Notes: generated by a model from the letters alone, not told the origin. A stretch of DNA of 64,000 bases from Pardosa pseudoannulata (GCA_032207245.1 CM063498.1:92622094-92686093), one strand, 5' to 3'; positions 1 to 12,165 are shown, counted from the first letter of the stretch. A program made the numbers and translations.

Positions 1-205
1 TTTCTATTTATAACATACTATCTATAATTCTATTATCTAATATAACTATAGTTCTAGTCATATAATTATATTTATTACCAAATTAAATGTCTAATACTGT
101 ATATTCTTTATTCGACTGGTTAAACGGTAAAAAGGCCGAATGTGCTTCTTAAAAAAGGAAGAAAAACACATGCCCGTGGAAATTGCGGGATGAGCAGTGA
201 GAGGG
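1..205. mobile_element. possible right end of a piggyBac-type element
   Basis: A GAGAGGG terminus abuts TTAA at 206-209. This is the arrangement seen at the right ends of the two TTAA elements at 5510-6165 and 41320-41952, whose termini also read CCCTC in reverse complement. The other end is not identified and may lie outside the window, so the left limit is simply the window start. Only the terminus and its TTAA are seen; membership of piggyBac is inference. Confidence 0.25.
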
Positions 206-209
206 TTAA

Positions 210-1248
210 TAAAGCTTTGCAATTAAATTAGAAGCAATGTATTCTAGTACTTAGAATTTAGTTGTTTCTAAGTCGCTCAGAAGTGAGTCTCTTTTATCTT
301 TATCTCCGAATGTAAGGGTTTTGTTTTAAACAGTAAGTGATATTTGATATTTTTGTACCGAATCCACTATTGATAAATAACCTCAAAAGGAATCCCACTT
401 TCCTGGAAAATAGAAAACTTCTCTCACGGATAATGTATCAATTCTGATCAATTTCCCGATAAGACAATCGATTAAGGCGATAAAAAATCGCAAATGACCA
501 CCGTAGGGACAGGCAAAAAATACAGGAGCAAATCTCTATTTAGCTCAACCGGAATGATAAAAAAAAAATTGTAGTAGGGGGTGAGACGGTGAGAGATGAA
601 AATAAAAAGACTTTTCCAGATGAAGAGAAGGGGAGAAAAAAATGGGGGACCCTGAAAAAGTATCCTTTTATATCGGAATCAAATTTCGGGTCGATGTTCC
701 TACTCAAAGTGCCATTAACGAATTTTTGCCCTGTTTTTCTCTTTTCAGGGTTGGCAGCTATTGGGTAGTTTTCTGTCCCAACTGAGCTATCTATCCTGGG
801 ATATGTACTGCGGAGGTGGGTTTTTATCAGTCTTTTAAAAGCATCGTATCGCTTTAACTGTGCAAACTAAATCTGTGTGTTTAATAAAGATGTATTAAGT
901 TGATAAATTATACTTGAAGAAGGCAAATGATTATTGAATTTCAGTTTACCGCAGTTACTAGCTTACGGTTTATAGTAATCATTATTTTGTATAGAAGGAC
1001 ATTTCGAAAAGAAAACTAAACTTTCTGTATATTGGATTATTTGTAATTACGATTTTTACATTCTGTATAACTTCCTTTAATATGTTTACATATAATATAT
1101 TGACATACAGTACAGATTTTTTGCTATTTATATTTTCTCCCTTCGGAGACATTTTTTTCAGAGAATTTATTTTAATTTTCCTTTTATTTTTAAAGAAGAC
1201 CGTGAATAGAAAATTTAATGTGTTACCTATTAATATAAATTTTGTTCA
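210..1248. other. AT-rich unique DNA, no gene seen
   Basis: No convincing open frame or repeat. Around 480-830 the composition is less AT-rich, and a pyrimidine tract followed by CAG near 750 resembles a 3' splice site, but no open frame follows it for long. I cannot support an exon. Confidence 0.4.
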
Positions 1249-2369
1249 TCTATATATATAAAAGTGAATTTATGTCTGTCTGTGTGTACTCGATAGACTA
1301 AAAAACCATGCAACCAATCACTGTGAAAATTTGGGAAATTCTTAGGTATATCCCTGGGAAGGTTTTTGTAAATTTTTAACGTTCTAAATCCATTCCTTCC
1401 CCCTTTTTCGAGCATTTCGTGTCCTTATTCCAAACATTATTTTCCCCGGTTAAACGCAAACGATTAATCTTTTAATTTATCGCATTATAACTAAGTGAAA
1501 GAAGCAATATTTCTAGCAATGTGACGTCATCCCAAGTAATTGTTTTAAACGCAGTTTTCCTCGGTTAAAAACAGAATATTAAAATTTTCAATTTATCACA
1601 TAATAAATAGGTGAAAATGATATTTTTCTATCATTATGACGTCATTCCTTTAAATACTTCACTTATTCCTTTCTTAATTTATATTATTTAAGCATCGTCC
1701 GAGTAGTATCCATTCGATTTGACCTGGAAATTGAGATATAAAGTAATTCACTTTCGTTTCTATGTGACGCAAATTACAGCATATTTATATGAGAACATAT
1801 TTTAAATTTATTTCTTAGTTAATTTTTACGTTACAATGAAATGTTTATCAACAATATTTTAACAACAAAAAGTATAAATTTTAATGACTTTCAAATAAAA
1901 ACCTATCATTTTAAATAGTTTTCTTTATATTCTTATGATTGTCAATATGTATGTGTGTTTCTGTTTCATACAAAACCATGTGGTTTGTCATGAATTTCCT
2001 TAATTGTGGACAACATTTATTAATACCAACAAAATGAGCACTGTTGCTGTCAAAACCTCTGCTTCCTAATTTATCACGTAATAGGGCAAAATCTATTAAC
2101 GTTGCTAATCAACGTACAGTAGTAATACAGTAATGTAATTTAGGGTTAAACTTTACAAACAAACAAAGTTTTTGAACAAAGTTAATATAAGACACAAATT
2201 CAATTATAAAAACTGAATAATATTATAATACGCTTATAACAGAAATAAATAAATATGCCAATGACTCGAACTGGACTATGACGAATTTAGAGTTATTCAC
2301 GAAAAAAAATTCTTTGTTTAAAAGTAATATATTAAGTTCACCGTAGCGAAGCACGGGCAAACTTGCTAG
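1249..2369 (+). mobile_element. non-autonomous Helitron
   Basis: The element begins with TC (1249-1250) after an A and ends with CTAG (2366-2369) before a T. This is the A^T target and TC...CTRR structure of Helitrons, with no target duplication. Just before the end is a short GC-rich hairpin, CCGT...ACGG with an inner GC-GAA-GC (about 2341-2356), as expected for the 3' terminator. The interior is AT-rich and has two related stretches with TGACGTCA motifs near 1522 and 1630. No Rep/helicase frame is present, so it would need a helper. Its body is recognisably related to the minus-strand copy at 38625-39520. Confidence 0.8.
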
Positions 2370-2860
2370 TATAATTATAATTCTTAAAATCTGTTACTCT
2401 CTTTAGAGACCTTTTAAAAAATATTGACACATAAATGTAAATATAGAAAATTGATGTATGATTTTAACATGATTTATTACTTCCTTGTTCATATTTATAT
2501 TGTTTTATATGTATTTGTTTTTATAAAAGTCTCTCGATTACAATGTTACTTGATTTCAAATCATATGCGATCACTATCATAAAGGAAATTTTTGGAATGT
2601 TAATAAAAATACTTACTATTAATAAATTGTATTTTATTCTCAATTCAGTTGTAAATGAGTCAAGAATCATAAGTTGTATCCAAAAAATTAAAGCGTCTAT
2701 TAGTCAAGCACATATGTATGCATGAAATACATGAAAGTATATTCTGTTCTATATTTCATAAAACGCTCAAAATAAGATATCTATTTTAAACTTGTGTTTA
2801 TAATCTAAACCACATTTAATAAAATTGTATTATATTGCCACATAAAGAAGCATTGCCAAC
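2370..2860. other. AT-rich unique DNA, nothing seen
   Basis: No supportable gene or repeat. A 60-codon open frame at 2543-2725 has no recognisable motif and is of chance length for such AT-rich DNA. Confidence 0.4.
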
Positions 2861-2945
2861 GAGCTTAGTGGCCGAATGGTCCAAGCACGAGGTCCAGACC
2901 CGAAGCTTGTGGGTTTGATGCCAGCTATGGCGGTTGACCCAAAAC
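2861..2945 (+). repeat. tRNA-derived SINE head (second family)
   Basis: An A-box-like TGGCCGAATGG (2869-2879) and a B-box-like GGTTTGATGCC (2912-2922) are spaced as in tRNA genes, and the head resembles class II (Leu/Ser type) tRNAs. Acceptor-stem pairing is absent, so this is a SINE or tRNA relic, not a working tRNA. No clear 3' body is seen. Confidence 0.45.
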
Positions 2946-2985
2946 ATGGATTTTTAATTTAAAAATGTTATTTATTGTTGCCTTA

Positions 2986-3177
2986 TGTTATCAAATATTC
3001 CAGATCTTTCTTTATTATGTAAAATTCGTTATTTCTTGAATATTTTGCTCGGGTATAAAAGTTGATACCCACTAGTTGGAGGCAACTTCTTGATCTTGTA
3101 AAGTTGCTAGTTGCTACTTTGCTTCAATAAATTTGTCTGTTAAGCCAAACAGTGTGTTCATTCGAATCTTCGTGACA
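2986..3177 (+). mobile_element. short LTR-like unit (solo LTR or TRIM)
   Basis: The unit starts TGTTATC and ends CGTGACA. It contains a TATA box (TATAAAAG near 3055) and, about 70 bp on, an AATAAA signal (3125-3130), the usual U3-R-U5 order of a small LTR. Between them GCAACTT...AAGTTGC forms a 7-bp stem. I see no clear target duplication and no second copy in the window, so the ends are tentative. Confidence 0.4.
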
Positions 3178-3846
3178 ATATTTGTAAACCAAATTCATAG
3201 AATTTATATGCTATATTTTAAATTACATATAATGACATTTATTTTTTAAACTAGCCTTTTAAATCTTGAAAAATTTTCAAACTATATCAATTTTCTATTT
3301 CATTTCAGCGTCTTAACTTAAGCATTCTCACTTGTTTCAGATATTTTTTCGAGAAGGTTATAGCTGAAAGTAAATGCGGCACCAGTAGTAAGTATTCTTC
3401 CTCCTTACGATGATCAAGTTCAAGAAGATTCTCTATAAAGGCATTACAAATGCATTAGACTTGCATGTGACCCGTTATGTAGTAAAAAAGAAACAGGATT
3501 TAAGTCGTCTTTGACTTTGTTTCATTTTTACTGAAATTTTAATTCTTTTCAATATTATGCAGAATTCATATTTTATAAAAGTATTGCCTCTTTTCCAGAA
3601 TACTAGTAAAAGGTAAAACTATCACAATTAATAAAGAAATGTTTGTAATATATCTTGTGTATTTGCTTAAAACCTCAGGTAATTTGAATTTCATTGGGAA
3701 GAATGCTTGATAATAATATAATTAACATATAACGTTGCATTTAATCTTTACTTTACTGTAATCTGGTTAATTAGACAGCCCTTTTATATTTTTTTACTTT
3801 TATAATAGCTACAGATTATAATTACCGAAGCTTTTAAAACCGTTTT
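3178..3846. other. AT-rich unique DNA, nothing seen
   Basis: No supportable gene, RNA or repeat. Confidence 0.4.
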
Positions 3847-4035
3847 GACGAGCGCTAGCCGATTGGTTAGAGCGCTGATCGTTAGTACCGGAGTTCGTGG
3901 GTTCGAATCCCACTATGCCATGGACGTTTATAGCGGTTCGGAATCGGCTTTAAGCAGTAGGTCCCGGTCTCATTAGCCCTCGCGTGCAAAACAGTAGACC
4001 ATACCGCTCCCAAACCAAAATAAACCAAACTAAAA
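3847..4035 (+). repeat. tRNA-derived SINE, copy 1
   Basis: The RNA polymerase III A box TAGCCGATTGG (3856-3866) and a perfect B box GGTTCGAATCC (3900-3910) sit in a tRNA-like head. A shared body follows: a GTTCGGAATCGGCTTTAAGC motif, then GTCTCATTAGCC, then a CTCCCAAACCAAA tail. The same head and body recur at 30757-30940 (plus), 39645-39835 (plus, decayed) and 21608-21740 (minus). The tail carries no long poly(A). It is the best preserved copy in the window. Confidence 0.8.
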
Positions 4036-4279
4036 GCGTTTTATAATTTATATTTACTAATATGTTCTTTATTTTATAAATTATCTTACATATTATTTTT
4101 ATTAAATAGGTGTTTTAAACTAAACTTCTGCATAGAGAAAGTACTTTAATAGAAATCGTAAGTAATTAAAAAGTCTAAAATTGCATAACTATGGTTAAAA
4201 TGTATTTCAAAATCCTTTGTGCAAGTCAAATTCTTAAAAATAACTTCTTACAAATATAGCTGTAAAAAGAATTGGGCAA
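4036..4279. other. AT-rich DNA between the SINE and the tandem array
   Basis: Nothing supportable. Confidence 0.4.
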
Positions 4280-5509
4280 AGTATACTTTAATGACATAGA
4301 TTATAAAGCAAAACTACCTAAAATATTCTTTTTGCTTGGGTCCTCCACTTTACCGATATTAGTGCTCTCTGCCAGTACAAAAACTGCCAATGAACAATAC
4401 AAAGACAGACATTTTCTGCTATTCCTCATATTGCTATAAAAATGTAATCTCTGTAGTTATTGGTATATTTTAAAATTAGAAATAACCCTTATATTATTTG
4501 CAGATTGATATCGATCACCTTTCGTTGTGCGAAAATGTCACAAAACGATATAAAGGCGATCCTTTTTTTTGTTATTTTATTTTGTTTACATAAATTTTCT
4601 ACCTAAAAATTAATGTTAACAATAATTTTATGATACTAAACCCTGTTTTACTTAAATAGATTTGCGTAATGGGTACATTAAAGTTATACATGACAAATAG
4701 AACTAAGTAAAATATTCTTATTATAGCCGTCGGTGGTGGCTGGTCTTATAAATCTGACCCAGCACGACATAAAAAGGGAACTTTTTAACCTTTTAAAAAC
4801 CTTTTTCTTCCTATAAATTAAAATGTACATGCATATTCTTCCATCAATCTAATGTCCATATTATTTCAGAGGGAATCATGTATTCTGAACCTTAATGGTA
4901 TTGATTTAATAGCAGACATACCATTTTTGGAGCCTGTGGGACTCACTGTGGGACTCACTGCGGGATAGTCACTGAACAGTCAAGGAAGAATAAAAAGGCG
5001 AACTATTCTTTGTTATTTTGTTATTCTTTCCTATTTTTCCATAAATAAGTTTTCCATAAATCTAAACAACATATTACTTAAAACTGTGCACTGTGTATAT
5101 TAAAGACATAAAGTAAAATGTAGAATTACGTGCAGGTTGATATCGATCAGCGTTGGTTGTGCGAAAATGTCACAAAACGATTTATATCGGCGATGCTTGT
5201 TTTGTTATTTTGTTTTGTTTACTTAAAATTTCTACCTAAAAATTGATGTTAACAATTATTTTATGGTAATAAACCCTGTTTTACTGAAATATATTTGCGT
5301 AATGTGTACATTAAAGTTATACATGGAAAATAGATTTACGTAAAATATTTTTATTATAGCCATCATTGATGGCTGGTAGTGTATATCTGACCCAGCACTA
5401 CATAAAAAGGAAATTTTTTTCTTTTTTAAAATTTAAATGAACATGCATATTTTTCCATCAATCTAATGTCCATATTACTTTAGAGGAAATTTTGTATTCT
5501 GTACTTTAA

Positions 5510-6165
5510 CCCTCCGAGTGGAACACATCGAGAAAAAATAGTCTCCAAAATATACGCTAAAGATTAGGGGTGTCAGTGGCCAAAGCATTCTATGATTTTT
5601 CCTTCACCCTTTTGCCAACTAGAATGGAATACGGAAAACTCACCCTCGTTATTGTCCCTTTACTTCCGGTTAAAAATAGATATATAAATAGATATTATAG
5701 ATTTCTAATTTTTAATACACATAAAGCTTGTCGAGTCTCGAAGATCATCCCATAAGAAATAATTGATTCTAAAAGTACAAATAAAAATATTCTTTGAGAG
5801 ATTTGTTTATATTTTTTTACGAAAGTCATTTAAGATATCCAAGAGGGTGCAATTAGAGATACATTTGTTACCGGGAAAGAAATACTTCCAAATAGAGATT
5901 TACAAAGCCATGAAAAGCTATCAGCGTCTTTGTGCCTCAGGAGGTAGGGGTGCATCCCTCAATACATGTCAGTCAAAGAGGGGTGCAGTTCCTACACAAT
6001 CGACCTAACCCTCCTAGAGCAAACCTCCATGGGGGAAAGAACTAAAGTAGAAATGTACATTACATCCATTTTCGGAGCGTTTTTGGAGGTCTAAAATTGT
6101 ACGTGACAACGTCTTTGAAGACATCATCGGTTTGGCGGAATTGTACGTGCGAACCGCTTAGAGGG
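5510..6165 (+). mobile_element. piggyBac-type MITE, copy 1
   Basis: The element is flanked on both sides by TTAA (5506-5509 and 6166-6169), the canonical piggyBac target. Its termini, CCCTCCGAGTGG and (reverse complement of the right end) CCCTCTAAGCGG, form an imperfect inverted repeat. A sister unit of the host array keeps the empty site: TTAA at 4892-4895 is followed by the same ATGGTATTGATTTAATAGC sequence that follows the right TTAA here. The 656-bp interior encodes no transposase; its 61- and 81-codon open frames are incidental. The second copy, 41320-41952, lies in the opposite orientation. Confidence 0.85.
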
Positions 6166-7051
6166 TTAATGGTGTTGATTTAATAGCAGATATACCATTT
6201 TTATAGCCTGCAGGCCTCTATGGATAGTCACTAAACAGTCACAGAAGAATAAAAGGGTGAACTAGTCTTTGTTATTTTGTTATAATTCCTTATTGTTCTT
6301 ATCTTAAAATTAAAATTTTTCATAAATCTAAACAACATATTACTTAAAACTGTGCATTGTGTATATTAAAGATATAAAGTAAAATGGAAAACTACGTGAA
6401 ATATTCTTTATCTGATATCGCTTGCCGATGTCATTGCAGAGAATGTCTGAGAAAGACATATCGTTAACTATTTTAGATTTTTCTTATTTTTTTTTCCTAT
6501 CTCAAAATTAAAATTAACATATATAGTTTCTCCATTATTCTAAACATCATTTTACATTAAAAATAATTATATGCTGTGTTGCTTAATAGTACCGATATAA
6601 AAGGAAAATATCTTTGGTATAACCTACGAGCCGATATCGATCTCTAGTGGCTGTGCGAAAATGTCAGAAAACGATATAAAAGAGATCATTTGTTTTTGTT
6701 ATTTTGTTATATATTCTTATTTTTGATTTAATATTACATAATTTGTAGATAACAATTATTTCATTATCCTAAACCCCATATTACTTAAAAAATTGCTCTC
6801 TGTGAATGTTAAAGGCATAGATTAAAATGTAGAATTACGTAAAATATTCTTTTTATAACCCGCAGGCCGATATCGGTTCACGTTAACTATTAAAAAACTG
6901 CACTGAAAAAACCTAATTAACTTTTTTTCCCATTTTTTCTTATTTTTTCCATTTTTATTTTAAATCTAACATATAGATTTCTTCCGTAATTCTAATCCTC
7001 AAATTACTTAAAGGGTATTGAGGTCTGTGTACTATAATAATATGGATTTAC

Positions 7052-8496
7052 TCGCCAGTGTTCCAATAATGGAACGCAATTTTTAAAATGAAAAATTCAC
7101 ATGTAAAAAAAATCTTAACAATATCGTTTTTACATGCAATTGAATATGACATTGTAAAGTATTTTTTACAGTGAATTTTATTTTGTTTAGATAGTTATTT
7201 ATTCTTTTTACAACTTTTTTTAATTTTACTATATTTTGTCAATTTTACTCTCCATTACAATTAAATTTACCAAAATTCCAATTTAATTGGTAAAAAACGC
7301 AATACTTTAAAATATATATTTACACAACATATCCTTCTGAAATACAACAACAGCTAAATTTTGTTTTTAAGTTTTTAAGGTAAAATTTAGTATTTATTGC
7401 TCTGTTTCATTACTGGAACATTGGGATTTCAAGGGTTCATTTCTCATTTATGTGCAAAGCATTGTATGATAGTGCAAACATTATTTGCTTTTGCATTCTG
7501 ATAAGAATAGCAACTTTTCTAAAGAAAATAAATAGAGAAAGGTGCAAATAAAAGATGCAATTTACCAAAAGGATTATGATATTGGCACTTGACATTGATG
7601 TTCACTTTAGTAAAGTCCTAACAATAGAAAGAAATATTTTTTGATCAGGTTGCTAAAAATGTGTGTGTGGGGGGGGCTTTCACCTGTGCCTTTGAAGACA
7701 AATGCAATTTCACATAAAAGGTGTCTTATTGCATATGTTTGCTGAAATAGTTATCTGTTTCCTTTGATATAAAGTTTTTCTACGACGACAGTGAAAAATG
7801 TCCATTCGTACTTTCTATATGTTTCATTTTTAAAGTTTTCATTAATTTAACACCATGTCTGAAAGGTGTCTTACAGTACAAGATGCTTTGGCCTTTCTAG
7901 AAACTCTTTCGGATTCTGATTTTAAAGATGTAGATATTTGCTAGTTAGATCCCGTTAAACCTAGTGATATAACCGATGAAGAAGATATTGGTGAAAATAA
8001 TTTAGAGGCTGTTACGCCATTCGATGTGTGTGAAATAGTCAACATCATTTAAAAAAAGATGTAATATGAAGAAATTTTTCAGAAATAGGGTCCAAGGGCA
8101 AAAAAGAAACGAAAATCTGAAAACCTTGTTGTAAAATGGAAAAAAGTGAAAGGAGATAATCCAATAGAAGTAGAAAAACCGGTACCAATAGTGCATAAAT
8201 TCTATAGTGTCATAATAGTTATCAATTGTACATTATTTAAAGATAAATAAGCAAAACAGTTAATATTAAGAAGATAGTATAATTACTAGACATTAAATTA
8301 ACCATTTTCATGTGCTTTTAAAAATATGCAAAAAATAACCATGTACCACTCCAATGCACCACTAATGGAACATCTCTAAAAACACCTTCAAAAAATTTTT
8401 TCACCTAATTTTAAAACTTTACTTATATACTCTTAATTAATATAAGCAAATTTCAAGTCATTGGGACAATTATTTCTTAATTCCGCGTTTAAACGG
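7052..8496 (+). mobile_element. second piggyBac-type element with transposase remnant
   Basis: The right end abuts TTAA (8497-8500). The left end abuts TTAC (7048-7051), a one-base decay of TTAA. Related units without the insert read GATTTGAAAGCAG near 9520 and GATTTAAAAACAG near 8920, so insertion into a TTAA within the array is well supported. Near the left edge GTTCCA-ATAA-TGGAAC (7060-7075) forms an inverted repeat, and related TGGAAC motifs recur near 7410 and 8365. The interior carries a decayed transposase N-terminal fragment at 7855-8250. Terminal inverted repeats are poorly preserved. Confidence 0.65.
7855..8250 (+). pseudogene. piggyBac transposase N-terminal fragment, decayed
   Basis: From the ATG at 7855 the frame reads MSERCLTVQDALAFLETLSD and then an acidic stretch with TDEEDIGENN. 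This is the style of the acidic leader of PGBD/piggyBac transposases. Beyond stop codons in the same frame comes a basic KKKRKSEN...VKWKK segment, also typical of that region. In-frame stops occur after DVDIC and several times after EIVNII. The catalytic DDE/D core (usually about 350 residues further on) is missing altogether, so no activity is possible. Assignment rests on motif style and on the TTAA-flanked context; a profile search was not possible. Confidence 0.6.
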
Positions 8497-10950
8497 TTAA
8501 AAGCAGAAATATCGGTTTTATAGCCTGTGAAGCTAGTATAGATCATTAATAGTTGTACGATAACTGTCATGGAGCGATATAAAGATAATCTTTTATCGTT
8601 ATTTGGCAATGATTTTTGTCTTTCCTATCTAAAAATTGAAATTAACTATTATTTGGTGATTCTAAACCACACATTTCTTTAAACAATTTTCTACTTTGTA
8701 CATTAATGATATATATTAAAAGCAAAAGTACGTAAAATATCTATTTTACTGCTGTTGTTCGATAATCTATGACTATGTAAAAAATATTTTGATATGACAT
8801 AAAGAACTTCTAAAATTTATTTTTTATTTTCTCTAGATTAAAATTAGCATTATAGTTTTTCCATATTTCTAATCTCCACGTTTCTTTAAACAGAAATACG
8901 TACTCTGTTCTTTAATGATATAGATTTAAAAACAGAAACAATTCTTTTATAGCCTACAGGCAGGTATGTATAGTTATTTTATGTGCTCAAAGTGTCACTA
9001 AAGGTTTTTTTCTTATCGTTACTGTAGTATTTTTTCTTATTCTTCTATCTAAAAATTGAAATTAACAATTCTTTCACAGTTCTAATTATCCTATTACTTT
9101 AAAAAGTTTCATGTACTGTGGATTTTCAGGGCATATATTAAAGATCAGAAAAACATATTAACCATTTTACAAATATCGGCCCTCTGTCGGTGCTCGCGAA
9201 ATGCACGAAAAAACACCAAGTGACAATTCAAAGGTGAACTGTTTGGTTTTTTGTTATTTTCTTCCTTTCGAAAACATAAATTAACACCCTTGTGTTATCT
9301 AGGTATGTATTAAGAAATTAAAAGGGATGTAATAGTTATTATATTTTGTATTAGGGAAAACTTTTAAAATAATTTTTATACTTTCTTCGAACCATTTTTC
9401 CTTTAAGGCTAAACTAGTTGATTCCTATAAACTCTTTACCAAATTTTCTCGTGTGAGCTGTTTCCTAAGTTTGTTGTTTGGATGTCGTTGTACTGAGGTC
9501 TGTGTACTATAACAATATAGATTTGAAAGCAGAAATATCGATTTTATATGCTGTGAAGCAAGTATACATCATTAATTGTCGTGTGATAACTGTCACGAAA
9601 CGATATAAAGATAATCTTTTATTGTTATTTAGCAATGTTTTTTATTTTCTTATCTAAAAATTGAAATTAACTATTATTTGGGGATTCTAAACCACATATA
9701 TCTTTAAAATAATTGTTAACTTTGTATATCAATGAAAGATATTAAAAATCAAAAGTACGTAAAATATCTATTTTACAGCTATTGGGCGATAATCCTTACT
9801 CGTTGGCTATGTAAAACATGTTTTGGTATGACATAAAGAACTTCTAAAATTTATTTCTTATATTCTCCAGATTAAAATTAGCATTGTAGTTTTAGCATAA
9901 TTCTAATCTCGATGTTTCTGTATGAAGAAATACGTATTCAGTTCTTTAATGATGTATATTTAAAAGAAGAAATGATCATTTTATATCCTATATCAATCGT
10001 TATCAAGCAGGTATCTATAGTTACTTTATGTGCTCAAACTGTCACTAAAAGATATAAAAGTTATCTGTTATCGATATTTTCTTATGTTATTTTTTTTATT
10101 TTTCTACCTAAAAATTGAAATTAACAATTCTTTCGTAGTTCTAATTATCCTATTAAGTTAAAAAGTATCATGTACTGTGGATTTTCATGGCATAGATTAA
10201 AGAGAAGAAGAACAAATTAAACATTTTACAATTATCGGGCCGATATTGGTGATCGCGAAATGCACGAAAAATAAACAAGTCACAATTTAAAGGTGAATCG
10301 CTTTTGGTTATTTTGTTATTTTCTTCCTTTCGAAGATATTAAGTTAGCACTTGTAATTCTCCCATTATTCTAATCCTAAATAAATCTTTAGAAACAAATC
10401 TAGACTTCATTAAAAATAAATTAAAAACTTTTTGAATTCTATGATGTTACAGACTTCCTGAAAGTGTTTTTTGTTGTTATCGATTGCAAAAGAAATGGAC
10501 TTGCTAGCATAAATTAATACACTTGTGTTATCTAGAAAAGCATTAAGAAATTACAGGGATGTAATAGGGATTATATTATGTATTAGGAAAACTTTTAAAA
10601 TAATTTTTAAAATCATCTTTAGAAACCAATATAGAAGCTATTAAAAATAAATTAGAAAATATTTTAATTTTATAATGTTACAGATTTCCTAAAAGTATTT
10701 TTTGCTGTTATCCATTTAAAAGAAATAGACCTGATAAAATAAATTAATACACGTGTTATCTAGGGATGTATTAGAAAATTAATAGGGATTATATTATGTA
10801 TTAGGGAAAATTTTAAAAATAATTTGTAGGATGTTTATACTTTCTTTTATCCTCACTTTTCCTTTGCGGCTAAATTAGGGGGCTCCTATAAATGCTTTAT
10901 GAAATTTTCGTGAGGAAGCTGTTTCCTAAGTTTGTTGTTTGGATGAACAT

Positions 10951-11069
10951 TTTATGTTTTTTGATTTAAATGTAATTTTTAACGTATGCATTGACTCAAT
11001 ATCAAGATCTAAAACTTTGCTAAGTCTTTCACTTTGTTTACATGTAACGCCAAATAAATTTCCTAACAT
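10951..11069. other. spacer between tandem families
   Basis: Nothing supportable. Confidence 0.3.
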
Positions 11070-11418
11070 GATTGTCTTTAGTTTTTATAAATGACATCCT
11101 AGGATGATTCAAAATATATCTAATAACTAATGAAAGGCTATAATATTTAAATTTATTTACTTCTTGTATTTGTTACGCTGTGCAGTCCATAATAATTTCT
11201 ATTTTATATAATTTAAATTTCATAACTGTTTAACTCTGTACATGATTGTCTTTAAATTTTATAAATGACATCCTAGGATGATTCAAAATATATCTAATAA
11301 CTAATGAAAGGCTATAATATTAAAATTTATTTACTTCTTTTATTTTTTACGCTGTGCAGTCCATAATAATTTCTATTTTACATAATTAAAATTTCATAAC
11401 TATTTAACTCTATGCAGT
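11070..11418. repeat. tandem duplication, unit about 174 bp, two copies
   Basis: ATGACATCCTAGGATGATTC occurs at 11091 and again at 11265, with the rest of the unit (CTAATGAAAGGCTATAATAT, then GCTGTGCAGTCCATAATAAT) almost unchanged. The copies abut and are much younger than the neighbouring arrays. Confidence 0.85.
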
Positions 11419-11509
11419 TATAAATTTAAGACATTCATCAATAATTACATTTAAAATTAATGACTCATGTATCAGTGGATTATTGTTACTAAATATAATT
11501 ATATTATTT

Positions 11510-12165
11510 ATATTAATAATTTTAGGAAATTATATTAAATAATTAGTATGTAGTACACATAAGTTTTATACCTATCTTTTGAATGATAATTCAGATTTTT
11601 ATAATTCGTAAAAAATGCAACTTTAGGCAATCTTACTTAATATTTTATTATTTATGTTAATATTTTTAGGACATCATATTAAATAATCAGTATGTAATAC
11701 ATATAATTTTTATAAATATCTTTTAAATGATAATTGAGATTTTTATAATTCGTAAATAATGCAACTTTAGGAAAGTAATTTAAAATAATTTGTCAGTTAC
11801 TTTTATATGTAAAAATTTAATTGATTTATTTATAAAAAAGATTTAAGGGTTAAATGGTACATCATGACAAATTATATTTTTTTAAAATATGTTAAAATTT
11901 CTGATACTCCCGATTATTCATGTTAATAATTTTAGAAAAGCATATTAAATAATCAGTATGTAGTACACATAACTTTTATACCTATCTTTTGAATGATAAT
12001 TGGGATTTTTATAATTCGTAAATAATGCAACTTTAGGAAAGTAATTTAAAATAATTTATCAGGTAAGTAATCAGTATATAGTACGCATAATTTTTATACC
12101 TATATTCCGAATGATAATTAAGGATTTTGTAATTCGTAAATAAGGCATTCGTAAATATTGAAAAG
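11510..12165. repeat. AT-rich tandem family, about 140-bp unit, about four copies
   Basis: Units share AGTATGTAGTACACATAA, a TTTTATACCTATCTTTTGAA block and AATTCGTAAATAATGCAACT. They start near 11515, 11655, 11925 and 12066. A different segment, TTAAATGG(A/T)ACATCATG, intervenes near 11850 and recurs near 12155, so the array is interleaved. Confidence 0.7.

Larger units (their letters stand above)
4280..10950. repeat. old diverged tandem array, monomer about 235 bp, with higher-order structure
   Basis: Recurring anchors mark the monomers: a GATATCGAT-type box followed by GTGCGAAAATGTCA, a run of CTACCTAAAAATTGAAATTAAC, a CTAAACC...ATTACTT block and a GTAAAATATTCTTTTATAGCC block. Anchors occur near 4505, 5139, 6413, 6631, 6869, 8530, 8760, 8961, 9180, 9550, 9780, 10010 and 10236. 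At a larger scale, 8500-9485 is repeated as 9510-10430 plus 10755-10945 (period about 1.02 kb). The pair near 4505 and 5139 repeats at about 634 bp. Monomers differ by many substitutions and indels, so the array is ancient. Two piggyBac-type elements interrupt it. No coding frame persists across monomers. Confidence 0.7.

Noticed and set aside
720..830. Exon start after a TTTTCTCTTTTCAG-like acceptor
   Set aside because: Stops occur soon in the frames that follow and no partner exon or donor is convincing.
3847..3920. Possible tRNA gene (good A and B boxes)
   Set aside because: The acceptor and anticodon stems do not pair and the sequence continues into a body shared with three other copies, so it is a SINE head.
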